Of a stretch of DNA of 11,232 nucleotides, positions 1 through 7,377 are shown in pieces; within the stretch, counting starts at the first letter, position 1, and every line of letters starts with the position of its first letter. The DNA comes from Syntrophaceae bacterium (lineage in GTDB: Bacteria; Desulfobacterota; Syntrophia; Syntrophales; UBA2185). Under the pieces are notes generated by a model, which did not search any database, was not told the DNA's origin, and saw only the letters and a list, made by a program, of their open reading frames with translations. The stretch covers positions 1 through 11,232 of the forward strand of contig JAFNGM010000097.1 in NCBI GenBank assembly GCA_017885225.1, read 5' to 3'. The translations under genes were made by a program, and so were the position numbers.

Positions 1-10
1 GGGAGATATC

Positions 11-688
11 ATGCGCCAGCGCTTGTGTGAAGATGACCTAAAGATCGCTTCTTTTATCCTGACTGGCCTCACAGAAGCGGGTCTTGCCATTGACCATGCA
101 ACAGATGGAGAGGATGGGCTCCATATGGCACTCATTATACCCTACGCTGCAGCCATTATTGATATCATGTTGCCAAAACTGGATGGTCTTACACTCATAA
201 GTAAATTGCGGAACCAGGGGAATAATACGCCTGTGATTATCCTGAGTGCCAAGAGATCGGTGGATGATCGTGTGATAGGGCTTCAAAAAGGTGGTGATGA
301 CTACCTCACAAAGCCCTTCTCATTGCCGGAACTCTTGGCGCGGGTCCAGGCATTGATCAGAAGGGCCACCGGAGCGAAAGAGACGACTCGTCTTGAGGTA
401 GGCGACCTGTCCATGGATCTTCTCAAGAGGGAAGTACTTCGTGCGGGGGAAAAAATCGAATTACAACCAAAGGAATTCTCTCTCCTTGAATATCTGATAC
501 GCAACGAAGGACGGGTCGTTTCTAAAACCATGGTCATGCAACATGTCTGGGACTACGACTTTGTCCCGATGACTAATGTGGTTGAGGCTCGGATATGTAT
601 ATTAAGAGAAAAAATCGATAAGGATTTCAGCCAGAAGCTCATCCATACAATCCGCGGAGCTGGATATGTCCTTAAAAGAAACCCTTAA
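11..688 (+). CDS. OmpR/PhoB-family DNA-binding response regulator (CusR-like subgroup)
   Basis: Cytoplasmic transcription factor, expected to be phosphorylated by the histidine kinase encoded next. The receiver domain spans about residues 1-115: acidic pocket E7-D8-D9, phosphoacceptor D51 in IIDIMLPKLDG, switch residue S79, and K101 in YLTKPF. The winged-helix DNA-binding domain spans about 126-223, with the usual PKEFSLLEYL start and an HTIRGAGYVL end. The length (225 aa) is normal for the family. The ATG at 11 is preceded by GGGAG at 1-5 with 5-nt spacing, so the start looks right. Oddity: the first beta strand reads QRLC instead of the usual run of I/L/V; a shifted frame over the same bases gives A-L-V (see findings). 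Its stop lies inside the kinase gene (23-nt overlap), so the two are probably coupled. The sequence resembles heavy-metal regulators (CusR/CopR type), but the neighbouring arn genes suggest a PmrA-like role; that role is inferred. Confidence 0.93.
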   Translation: MRQRLCEDDLKIASFILTGLTEAGLAIDHATDGEDGLHMALIIPYAAAIIDIMLPKLDGLTLISKLRNQGNNTPVIILSAKRSVDDRVIGLQKGGDDYLTKPFSLPELLARVQALIRRATGAKETTRLEVGDLSMDLLKREVLRAGEKIELQPKEFSLLEYLIRNEGRVVSKTMVMQHVWDYDFVPMTNVVEARICILREKIDKDFSQKLIHTIRGAGYVLKRNP

Positions 689-2066
689 GATACGCCGAAC
701 ACTGGTATTCCGGCTCACATTCTTGTACTCAATCGTGTTTACGGTTTCATCTCTTGCCGCTTTCACTATCTTTTATATTGTCATTTCCAACGTGATTAAG
801 GTTCATACCGATCAGCACCTATTGAAGGAAATGGCCGAAGTTTTCTCCATCTTGAAATCGAAAGGCGAGGATTCTTTCAAGACTGAAATGAACATCGAGG
901 CGGAATCCGAGGGAGTCGACAACATATTCTTTCGTCTATTGGATCAGGCGGGCAGGGAGATCGTCGCAACGAATATGTCCTCCTGGAAGGGTGTCGGCAC
1001 AAACAGTAGTGCGTTGGAACGAGTCACGCAGGGGGTAAGCCACGTATTCGAAACAATATCCGTTCCCGAAAAACCGTATGGGGCACGAATCGTCTATGGG
1101 GCCATCGGATCGGGCCGAATCCTGCAGATTGGTCTCTCACTTGAAGACGATGCCAGATTTCTTGAAATATTCCGAGGTATATTTGTGCCGAGCATAATAA
1201 TTATCATGGCATTCTCCACTTTGATTGGATGGTTCATGGCCGCGCGTGCAATGGCAGGTGTCAAGGATGTGACAAAAACAGCATTGGATATATCAGAGGG
1301 GGCCTTTGAAAAAAGAGTGCATACGCAGGCCAAGGGTGATGAAGTTGAGCAGCTCGCTATTGCCTTCAACCGGATGCTGGATCGTATTCATGATTTAGTG
1401 AAGGGCTTGAGGGAAGTCACAGATGACATCGCTCACGATATAAGAACCCCTATTGCCAGAATCAGGGGCCTTGCCGAATTGGAATTAAATATGAACAAAT
1501 CCGGTTATGAATCTAATAAACTCGCGGCGGACACCGTGGAAGAGTGTGACAACCTGCTGCACATGATTAATACCATGTTAGAGATTTCCGAAATCGAGGC
1601 GGGAATACGTGAAACCTCCAAAGGAGAAGTAGATCTGATACAGGTGATTGGAGAAGCCGTTGAGCTTTTCCGACCTATCTCCGAGGAGAAAGGCATCCGT
1701 CTCATATCTTGTATTTCCGATCAAGTTTATATCCACGGGAACGTTCACAGTCTTCAGAGAATAATCGTGAATCTCCTTGATAATGCAATCAAGTATACAT
1801 CCACCGGGGGAACCGTATCGGTTACACTACAGAAAGACGACGATCATATTTATCTTGTCGTTCAAGATACAGGGATCGGAATCTCCAAAGAGGATCTGTC
1901 TCTTATTTTCAACCGGCTGTACCGGTGTGACAGCAGCCGCTCCCAACCAGGGTTTGGACTGGGTCTCAGTCTTTCCTTGGCGATTGTCCGGGCACATGGC
2001 GGCGATATCACCGTAACAAGTCAAATTGGCGAGGGGAGCATATTTAAAGTAACTCTTCCCCGATAG
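666..2066 (+). CDS. Sensor histidine kinase with periplasmic domain and HAMP
   Basis: Inner-membrane sensor kinase, partner of the upstream regulator. Order of parts: short cytoplasmic N-terminus; transmembrane helix about residues 14-43; periplasmic sensor region about 45-170 with no motif I recognise; second transmembrane helix about 171-193; HAMP about 194-247; HisKA domain with phosphoacceptor H257 in AHDIRTPIARIRG; HATPase domain with N-box N369/N373 (NLLDNAIKYT), G1 box D401-TGIGI and G2 box GFGLGLSLS at 429-437. All catalytic boxes are intact, and 466 aa is normal for the CusS/QseC-like class. The ATG at 666 has GGAG at 656-659 with 6-nt spacing, placed inside the end of the regulator gene. 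The stimulus cannot be read from the sequence. Metal, cationic peptide or envelope stress are the usual options for kinases of this build next to lipid A-modification genes. Confidence 0.92.
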   Translation: MSLKETLKIRRTLVFRLTFLYSIVFTVSSLAAFTIFYIVISNVIKVHTDQHLLKEMAEVFSILKSKGEDSFKTEMNIEAESEGVDNIFFRLLDQAGREIVATNMSSWKGVGTNSSALERVTQGVSHVFETISVPEKPYGARIVYGAIGSGRILQIGLSLEDDARFLEIFRGIFVPSIIIIMAFSTLIGWFMAARAMAGVKDVTKTALDISEGAFEKRVHTQAKGDEVEQLAIAFNRMLDRIHDLVKGLREVTDDIAHDIRTPIARIRGLAELELNMNKSGYESNKLAADTVEECDNLLHMINTMLEISEIEAGIRETSKGEVDLIQVIGEAVELFRPISEEKGIRLISCISDQVYIHGNVHSLQRIIVNLLDNAIKYTSTGGTVSVTLQKDDDHIYLVVQDTGIGISKEDLSLIFNRLYRCDSSRSQPGFGLGLSLSLAIVRAHGGDITVTSQIGEGSIFKVTLPR

Positions 2067-2115
2067 TCGTGTCCACCTTCATCTTCGATACTTTATTCAA
2101 ATATTACCAAATCGT

Positions 2116-2145
2116 AATCTTCCGATAATCTTCCGATAATCTTCC
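2116..2145 (+). repeat. Three tandem 11-bp direct repeats, possible OmpR-family operator
   Basis: The unit AATCTTCCGAT occurs at 2116-2126 and 2127-2137, and its first 8 bases occur again at 2138-2145; the match is exact. Members of the OmpR/PhoB family bind head-to-tail half-sites spaced about one helical turn (11 bp), for example the pho box or the PmrA box (6-mer, N5, 6-mer). Here the layout would be AATCTT-N5-AATCTT-N5-AATCTT. It lies just after the regulator/kinase pair and upstream of arnT. The repeat is seen directly; binding by the local regulator is inferred, and a chance slippage repeat is the alternative. Confidence 0.5.
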
Positions 2146-2190
2146 TGTGCTAACAAGAATGGCGCCGGAGCATACCATAAACTCTAAGTT

Positions 2191-2196
2191 TATAAT
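2191..2196 (+). promoter_or_regulatory. Candidate -10 hexamer, possibly activator-dependent
   Basis: TATAAT matches the sigma70 -10 consensus exactly, but the -35 position at 17-bp spacing (2168-2173) reads GAGCAT, which is poor. A good -10 with a poor -35 and direct repeats about 45 bp upstream fits a promoter that needs an activator. It would give arnT a leader of over 300 nt. In AT-rich DNA this hexamer can occur by chance. Confidence 0.3.
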
Positions 2197-2480
2197 TCAA
2201 AGGCAAAGCAGATTGAATGATGTTCAAATTAGAACACATATATAGAAAGCGGAAACAGAAATATGAAAAAATCGTCCTTGTGGTCATTGGAAATTTTCTA
2301 TATTTATTGCCCTCAGAAAAATATTAAGTCCATGCAGTAAGTCTCTCACAACTAAAATATTTATACACCATGAGGGTTTTTCGATTAATTGAAAGCATTC
2401 AATCCCTATAAACAGGCAGCAACACCAACCCAAGTTCAGGAAAGACTATTTCTTTTTCAAACAGGTCAAGCAATCTGATG

Positions 2481-2509
2481 TTGATAAATAAAGTCATCAT
2501 AGTTAGGAT
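2481..2509 (+). promoter_or_regulatory. Candidate sigma70 promoter just upstream of arnT
   Basis: TTGATA (2481-2486, 5/6 to the -35 consensus) and TAGGAT (2504-2509, 4/6 to the -10) are separated by exactly 17 bp. Transcription would start near 2516, giving a very short leader that begins about at the AGGAA ribosome-binding motif (2516-2520). The short leader is awkward if the start codon is TTG 2531 and easier if it is ATG 2543. Confidence 0.35.
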
Positions 2510-2530
2510 TGCTATAGGAATTACTATTAT

Positions 2531-4234
2531 TTGGCTTTAATTATGGACTTGATTAAAAATGAAAAAGTCATTTTTTTCATCATTCCCTTCATAATATATA
2601 TAACCCTCCTGACATGTATTCCTTTAGTAGAACCGGATGAGGGTCGCTACAGCGCAATCCCTCGCGAAATGAATCTTTCTGGAGATTATATATCACCCCA
2701 TTTAAAAGGGACCGTCTATCTTGAAAAGCCCCCTTTATGTTACTGGGCAACAGCGTTGTCATTTAAAATCTTCGGTGAGAATGAATTCTCTTCACGGTTA
2801 TTTACAACGCTTTGCGCATGGGGGTGCATACTTCTCGTTTATTCTATAGGAACTTTTTACTATGATACAAAAACGGGGTTTTATGCGGCAGCCGTTTTGA
2901 CGACATCTTTATATCATTTTACAATCGGACGAATTAATGTCCTAGATATGCCCTTGGCATTCTTTGTCTCCCTCGCCATATGGTTGGGATACAGATATTT
3001 GTCAGGTGGCGAGGAAAGAAGAAAAAAAAGGCTATATCTCTTTTATCTTTTCTGTGCTCTGGCGTTTCTCACGAAAGGATTGATCGGTATCGTCTTTCCC
3101 TTCGCCATCATTGTTATATGGCTTTTATTTTCCAAAAGATGGCACGATATACCTAAGATTTTCTCGATTGTAGGAATTATAATCTTCCTTGTTCTTACCG
3201 GTCCCTGGCTGATTTATGTTCAAATGGCAAATAAAGACTTCTTCTGGTTTTTCTTTGTCCAAGAACATTTCCTTAGATATACTACGACCATACATTCCAG
3301 GAACCAACCATTTTACTTTTTTGCTCCGATAATTATTGCGGGCACGCTCCCTTGGTGTGCTTTTCTCTTAAAAGCCGTTAAGGAAAGTGGAATAAGAATA
3401 GTTGCACTATATTCGACAGAAAAACTATTTTTACTCATATGGGCGGGTTTCATTTTTCTCTTCTTTTCCGTTTCCTCATCCAAGCTGATATCGTATATTG
3501 CCCCCGTTTTTTTACCGATTGCGGTCTTCATTGGGCATATTTTTAGGGTTCACGACGATACCTGGAATCGAAATCTTAACACAAGCCGGATATCAGGCAT
3601 TCTTTATCACTTGCCGGTGATCTTTCAATCTCTCCTATTCATCGCGGTTTTGTTTACCCCATCCTTTGTAGTTACCTCTTCAATTTTTAAATCACACTAT
3701 ATCCCTTTACGGATATGGTGGCCATGGGTCATCATTCCTTTTATATTACAGATCATGATATTGATTTTGCCGGATCTTATCAGGAGAAAATGGGGCAAAG
3801 GATGGTTTGTAATGGTTTATGCACTATCATTTCTTTTTTTGAGCGTGACAACCTTTCCTATATCCAAATTTCTGGCACCGTATAAAACCGCCTATCCTAT
3901 TGCGCAAGCTATACAAAATTATGTTCCCGCGGACAGGGAGGTTTACCAGTACAGAATGTCACTTTACGGCATAGATTTTTATACCCACATGAGAACGCCT
4001 GTCGTGGACGACATAGGTGAATTACAGCCTGGCGTGGAGAAACTACCTCCTGAAGAAAAAGCCCGGTATTTCCTTACTTCTGATGAGTTTTTTAAACTTT
4101 ATCGTGAAATGAACGACATCTATTGTGTGACAGAACATAAAAATATGCAAAAACTGAAAAAGGAGACATTAATTTCACAAGTTTTGTGGGAAAATGGTTA
4201 TTATTATCTTTTACACCTTAAAAAGAGTGACTGA
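2531..4234 (+). CDS. arnT: ArnT-like glycosyltransferase: L-Ara4N transfer from undecaprenyl phosphate to lipid A
   Basis: Integral inner-membrane GT-C glycosyltransferase (GT83, related to the PMT/GT39 family). It is expected to transfer 4-amino-4-deoxy-L-arabinose from undecaprenyl phosphate to lipid A phosphates at the periplasmic face. The first periplasmic loop carries the family signature EPDEGRY (residues 34-40, including the acidic catalytic pair D36/E37), then IPREMNLSGDYISPHL and EKPPLCYW. About a dozen hydrophobic helices follow, and a soluble C-terminal part starts around residue 465. The 567 aa length fits ArnT (about 550). Start: TTG 2531 has AGGAA 10 nt upstream; ATG 2543 is the in-frame alternative (563 aa) but lacks a well-placed ribosome-binding site. 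An in-frame stop at 2504 rules out anything longer. It is first in the operon here, whereas in E. coli arnT follows arnBCAD. Only 6 nt separate it from arnB. Exact sugar specificity is inferred from the complete neighbouring pathway. Confidence 0.9.
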   Translation: MALIMDLIKNEKVIFFIIPFIIYITLLTCIPLVEPDEGRYSAIPREMNLSGDYISPHLKGTVYLEKPPLCYWATALSFKIFGENEFSSRLFTTLCAWGCILLVYSIGTFYYDTKTGFYAAAVLTTSLYHFTIGRINVLDMPLAFFVSLAIWLGYRYLSGGEERRKKRLYLFYLFCALAFLTKGLIGIVFPFAIIVIWLLFSKRWHDIPKIFSIVGIIIFLVLTGPWLIYVQMANKDFFWFFFVQEHFLRYTTTIHSRNQPFYFFAPIIIAGTLPWCAFLLKAVKESGIRIVALYSTEKLFLLIWAGFIFLFFSVSSSKLISYIAPVFLPIAVFIGHIFRVHDDTWNRNLNTSRISGILYHLPVIFQSLLFIAVLFTPSFVVTSSIFKSHYIPLRIWWPWVIIPFILQIMILILPDLIRRKWGKGWFVMVYALSFLFLSVTTFPISKFLAPYKTAYPIAQAIQNYVPADREVYQYRMSLYGIDFYTHMRTPVVDDIGELQPGVEKLPPEEKARYFLTSDEFFKLYREMNDIYCVTEHKNMQKLKKETLISQVLWENGYYYLLHLKKSD

Positions 4235-4240
4235 TGTGAC

Positions 4241-5395
4241 ATGAAAATCAGAGAAGATTTTTTGCCTTTCTCCAAACCATCGATCGGCGATAAAGAGATT
4301 ACCGGTGTTGTCAAGTGCCTAAAATCCAATTGGATTACCACTGGCCCAGTCTGTAAGGAATTTGAGGATAAATTTTGCAAACTAACAGGAGCATCCCATG
4401 CAGTCTCACTAAGTTCCGCCACCGCTGGCATGCATCTTGTTCTCCTTGCTATGGGTGTAGGCGCGGGGGATGAGATTATCACACCTTCTATGACATTTGC
4501 CTCGACAGTCAATATGATCAGCATGCTTGGCGCTAGACCTGTATTCGTTGATATCCACCGGGATACTTTAAACATAAATGCAGATCTCTTAGAGGAAAAA
4601 ATCGGTCCCAAGACAAAGGCCATTATACCCGTTCACTTTGCCGGTGCGCCGGTTGATATGGACAGGATTGTGGAAATCGCTGATCGGCATCATATCCTCG
4701 TAATCGAAGATGCGGCCCATGCTGTGGGTACATATTATAAGGGTATCCATGCAGGAGGATTCGAACACATCGCCATTTTTTCTTTTCACCCGATAAAGAA
4801 CATTACCAGCGGTGAGGGAGGGATGATTACGCATAGTGATGAATATTTAGAAAAGCGATTGAGACTTTTAAGGTTCCACGGTATTGAGAGAGACGCATGG
4901 AGACGTTACGGGAAAGGAGGAACTCTGGAATACGACATTCATCAGCCTGGATTCAAATACAATCTCACAGATATGCAGGCGGCCATCGGTCTTGCGCAGA
5001 TATCCAGACTTGATGAGATCAATCATAGAAGAATGGAAATTGCCAAACTCTATATAGAGGGGCTGAAAGGTGTGGAGGGCATTGAACTGCCTGGTATCCC
5101 GGAATATGATCATGTTCACGCCTGGCATCTTTTTATTGTGAAGGTACTGTTCATGGAGCGTAGCGTATTTATGGAAAAATTGTCCCAGTACAATATCGGT
5201 TATGGTTTTCACTTTCCCGCCTGCCACCTTTTAAGTTATATCCAGAAACAGTTTGGGACCCACAGAGGAATGCTTCCGGAAACGGAGCGCGTCGCGGAAT
5301 GTATTCTATCTCTGCCTCTTTTTCCCGATATGAAGAATGATGATGTATTGTATGTGTGTGAGGCGATAAAGGAGATACTGTCACAAAATCTTTAA
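4241..5395 (+). CDS. arnB: UDP-4-amino-4-deoxy-L-arabinose aminotransferase ArnB
   Basis: Cytoplasmic PLP enzyme of the DegT/DnrJ/EryC1/StrS family that transaminates UDP-4-keto-pentose, with glutamate as donor, to UDP-L-Ara4N. Visible family landmarks are FLPFSKPSIG at the N-terminus, SNWITTGP (29-36), SSATAGMHLVLLA (58-70), TPSMTFASTVNMIS (81-94), IEDAAHAVGTYYKG (155-168, D157 contacting the PLP ring nitrogen), and IFSFHPIKNIT with the Schiff-base lysine K186. FKYNLTDMQAAI and HAWHLFIV come later, and CILSLPLFPDM near the end. These match E. coli/Salmonella ArnB closely along the whole length, and 384 aa is the usual size. The start ATG 4241 is 6 nt after the arnT stop. No strong Shine-Dalgarno sequence is visible, so it may depend on coupling to arnT. 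After it, 102 nt containing a repeat copy precede arnC. Confidence 0.95.
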   Translation: MKIREDFLPFSKPSIGDKEITGVVKCLKSNWITTGPVCKEFEDKFCKLTGASHAVSLSSATAGMHLVLLAMGVGAGDEIITPSMTFASTVNMISMLGARPVFVDIHRDTLNINADLLEEKIGPKTKAIIPVHFAGAPVDMDRIVEIADRHHILVIEDAAHAVGTYYKGIHAGGFEHIAIFSFHPIKNITSGEGGMITHSDEYLEKRLRLLRFHGIERDAWRRYGKGGTLEYDIHQPGFKYNLTDMQAAIGLAQISRLDEINHRRMEIAKLYIEGLKGVEGIELPGIPEYDHVHAWHLFIVKVLFMERSVFMEKLSQYNIGYGFHFPACHLLSYIQKQFGTHRGMLPETERVAECILSLPLFPDMKNDDVLYVCEAIKEILSQNL

Positions 5396-5415
5396 TAAAA
5401 AAACGGACACAGAGC

Positions 5416-5441
5416 CTGGATCCCCACCCCCGTGGTAATGG
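5416..5441. repeat. Degenerate copy of a dispersed hairpin repeat between arnB and arnC
   Basis: CTGGATCCCCACCCCCGTGG followed by TAATGG aligns with the copy at 10841-10866 at most positions, sharing the pattern CTGGAT, pyrimidine-rich arm, 4-nt loop, purine-rich arm, AATG. The arms here are ATCCCCAC (5419-5427 region) and GTGGTAAT, which pair imperfectly around a CCCC loop. It sits inside the operon without breaking it and may act as an RNA hairpin in the arnB-arnC spacer. Confidence 0.5.
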
Positions 5442-5497
5442 ATCCGTCAGTATATTTTATAGAGACCAGAACCATCTTGAAGAAGAAGGATTGCATC

Positions 5498-6457
5498 ATG
5501 AGTTCACAATCAATGATTTCTTTAGTCATTCCTGTGTACAACGAAGAAGAGAATGTGAACAAGCTCATGGAGCGCATTCGGTCGGTTATGCAAATTATAG
5601 GGAGACCATATGAGATTATTTTAGTCGATGACGGAAGCAAGGATAATTCTCTATCTCTGTTGAAAAGCTTCACCGTGTATCCTGAGGTGAAGGTTATTGA
5701 ACTCGTGAGAAATTATGGACAGCATGCGGCAATTTTCGCCGGTTTTTCTCTAGTGAGAGGCGATATCATTGTTACGCTGGATGCAGATTTGCAGAATCCT
5801 CCGGAAGAGATACCGAAGCTCGTGAAGGTGATGGAAGCCGGCTACTACGATGTAGTAGGTACGATAAGGAAAAGCCGCAAGGACTCTCTCTTCAGGATAC
5901 TCCCCTCGAAGTTGATCAATATTGTCACAAGAAGGATTACGAAAGTCAGGATGAGCGACTGGGGATGCATGCTGAGGGCGTATCGACGTCCTGTGGTCGA
6001 GCGTATGATTGCCTGTCATGAACACGCCACGTTTATCCCGGCACTCGCGACCTACTTCGGGAAACGTGTAACTGAAATTGAGGTTGCCCATGAAGAACGA
6101 TACGGGGGAATAACGAGCTATCCTTTGCGAAAGCTTATCAATCTTCACTTTGATCTTGTTTCATCATTTTCCGATCTGCCCATGAAATTTCTTATGTACG
6201 GTGGTATATGGATGGCCCTTGGAGGCGTGTGCTTTGGTGTCTTCCTCGCTGCTGCCAGATTGGTATACGGCGCCCTGTGGGCTGCGCAAGGGGTGTTTAC
6301 GCTCTTCGCGATTTTATTTGTGTTAGTGGGTCTTCAGTTTTTTGCCTTCGGCATCGTGGGAGAATATATTGGCCGTATTTACAGAGAAGTGAGAAAGAGA
6401 CCGGAGTACGTTATTGAAAAAGTACATTCATTGGGAGATTCAGAGAAGTCGCAATGA
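5498..6457 (+). CDS. arnC: Undecaprenyl-phosphate 4-deoxy-4-formamido-L-arabinose transferase ArnC
   Basis: Inner-membrane GT2 glycosyltransferase that attaches formylated L-Ara4N (L-Ara4FN) to undecaprenyl phosphate at the cytoplasmic face. The GT-A domain begins ISLVIPVYNEEEN, with nucleotide-binding D44-D45-G, RNYGQHAAIFAGFS (71-84), the metal/donor motif D95-A-D97 in TLDADLQNPPEEIP, and WGCMLRAYRR (155-164). Two transmembrane helices follow (about 231-254 and 264-289), then GEYIGRIYREVRKRPEY. Length is 319 aa against 322 for E. coli ArnC. ATG 5498 is chosen because AGAAGGA (5484-5490) lies 7 nt upstream and the protein then begins at the homologous place. The frame is open further up to GTG 5432, but that extension would run through a repeat copy and has no good ribosome-binding site. 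Its stop overlaps the next start as ATGA. Confidence 0.95.
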   Translation: MSSQSMISLVIPVYNEEENVNKLMERIRSVMQIIGRPYEIILVDDGSKDNSLSLLKSFTVYPEVKVIELVRNYGQHAAIFAGFSLVRGDIIVTLDADLQNPPEEIPKLVKVMEAGYYDVVGTIRKSRKDSLFRILPSKLINIVTRRITKVRMSDWGCMLRAYRRPVVERMIACHEHATFIPALATYFGKRVTEIEVAHEERYGGITSYPLRKLINLHFDLVSSFSDLPMKFLMYGGIWMALGGVCFGVFLAAARLVYGALWAAQGVFTLFAILFVLVGLQFFAFGIVGEYIGRIYREVRKRPEYVIEKVHSLGDSEKSQ

Positions 6458-7377
6458 GAACGGTTGTATTCGCGTACCATAATATGGGCATAGTTGGGCT
6501 TGAGGCCTTAAAGAGCGCGGGTTTTCACATTGTCACCATTTTTTCCCATAAAGACGACCCTGGAGAATATTGCTGGTTTGCGTCTGTATCTGAGTGGGCA
6601 TCAAGGAATCATATTGAGATAGTCTTTCCTGTTGATGTGAATAAGCCACAATGGGTTCGGAAAGTTTCCAATCTCGCTCCCGATGTGATCTTTTCTTTCT
6701 ATTACCGGCATATTTTGAATCAGGACATCCTAAATATACCTTCATCAGGGGCGTACAATCTTCATGGCTCACTTTTGCCAGCCTATCGGGGAAGAGCACC
6801 GGTTAACTGGGTACTCGTGAATGATGAGAAACAGACAGGAATCACCCTCCATCATATGGTGGCAAAACCAGATGCGGGCGATATCGTCGGCCAGAAGGTT
6901 GTGAACATAGATTTCAGTGATACGGCCCGGACACTGTATGATAAGCTTTGCCAGGAAGCGAAAGCACTCCTTGAGGAGGTTCTCCCGCTCATTAGGGGGG
7001 GTAAAGCATTACGGATTCCTCAAGACCTGTCGAAAGGAAGCTATTTCGGCGGTCGTAGACCGGCAAACGGACGCATCGACTGGAGATGGCCGGCTCTGCG
7101 CATCTATAATCTCATTAGGGCCGTGACTGAACCCTATCCAGGAGCGTTTGCTTTTTTGCCCGATGGTGAAAAAATTTTAATCTGGTGGGCTCTACCGGAA
7201 AAAGATGATGTTCATGACCACCTTCCCGGGCAAATAGAGATTGAAAATGATCATATATATATAAGAACAGGCGAGGGTCGCGTTCGACTTATTGATATCG
7301 AGACGACAGGATCGAGAATGAAAGATGATCAGATATTGCATTCTTTCAGGAGCAAGGAAGGGTTAGTATTGACATGA
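6454..7377 (+). CDS. arnA: UDP-L-Ara4N formyltransferase (stand-alone ArnA N-terminal domain)
   Basis: Cytoplasmic enzyme that N-formylates UDP-L-Ara4N using 10-formyl-tetrahydrofolate. It corresponds to residues 1-304 of the fused E. coli ArnA. The formyltransferase catalytic residues N102, H104 and D140 fall at the very same residue numbers as in E. coli ArnA, within YNLHGSLLPAYRGRAPVNWV and KPDAGDIVGQ. A C-terminal OB-like subdomain starts near residue 205 (NGRIDWRW, IYNLIRAVTEPYPGAF). The protein is 307 aa and ends where the fusion linker would be. The decarboxylase half is the next gene, in another frame with an ATGA overlap, so this is a clean split and not a broken fusion. Its start also overlaps arnC by 4 nt. 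Other pathways (for example 4-amino-sugar or Met-tRNA formyltransferases) share the fold, but the flanking genes fix the assignment. Confidence 0.93.
   Translation: MRTVVFAYHNMGIVGLEALKSAGFHIVTIFSHKDDPGEYCWFASVSEWASRNHIEIVFPVDVNKPQWVRKVSNLAPDVIFSFYYRHILNQDILNIPSSGAYNLHGSLLPAYRGRAPVNWVLVNDEKQTGITLHHMVAKPDAGDIVGQKVVNIDFSDTARTLYDKLCQEAKALLEEVLPLIRGGKALRIPQDLSKGSYFGGRRPANGRIDWRWPALRIYNLIRAVTEPYPGAFAFLPDGEKILIWWALPEKDDVHDHLPGQIEIENDHIYIRTGEGRVRLIDIETTGSRMKDDQILHSFRSKEGLVLT

Larger units (their letters stand above)
2067..2530. other. Non-coding gap between the two-component system and the arn operon
   Basis: This gap of 464 nt is AT-rich and holds no convincing gene. It contains three 11-bp direct repeats (2116-2145), a consensus -10 hexamer TATAAT (2191-2196) lacking a good -35, and a closer promoter-like pair (2481-2509). 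A 25-codon ORF (ATG 2263, stop 2338-2340, peptide start MKKSSLWSLEIF) is present, but no Shine-Dalgarno sequence precedes it, so it is not called as a gene. No clear intrinsic terminator follows the kinase stop, so some readthrough into the arn genes is possible. Confidence 0.7.

Noticed and set aside
2116..2145. Tandem repeats as the start of a CRISPR array
   Set aside because: The units are 11 bp, directly abutting and without spacers; no cas gene is in the window.
2263..2340. 25-codon ORF in the gap before arnT
   Set aside because: No Shine-Dalgarno sequence, AT-rich context where short open frames are expected by chance.
4204..4623. 139-codon minus-strand ORF opposite the end of arnT and the start of arnB
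   Set aside because: Antisense to well-recognised ArnT/ArnB coding sequence; product has no recognisable domain.
5432..5497. N-terminal extension of ArnC from GTG 5432 (22 more codons)
   Set aside because: It would translate part of the dispersed repeat, has no good ribosome-binding site and adds residues not present in ArnC homologs; ATG 5498 has AGAAGGA at ideal spacing.
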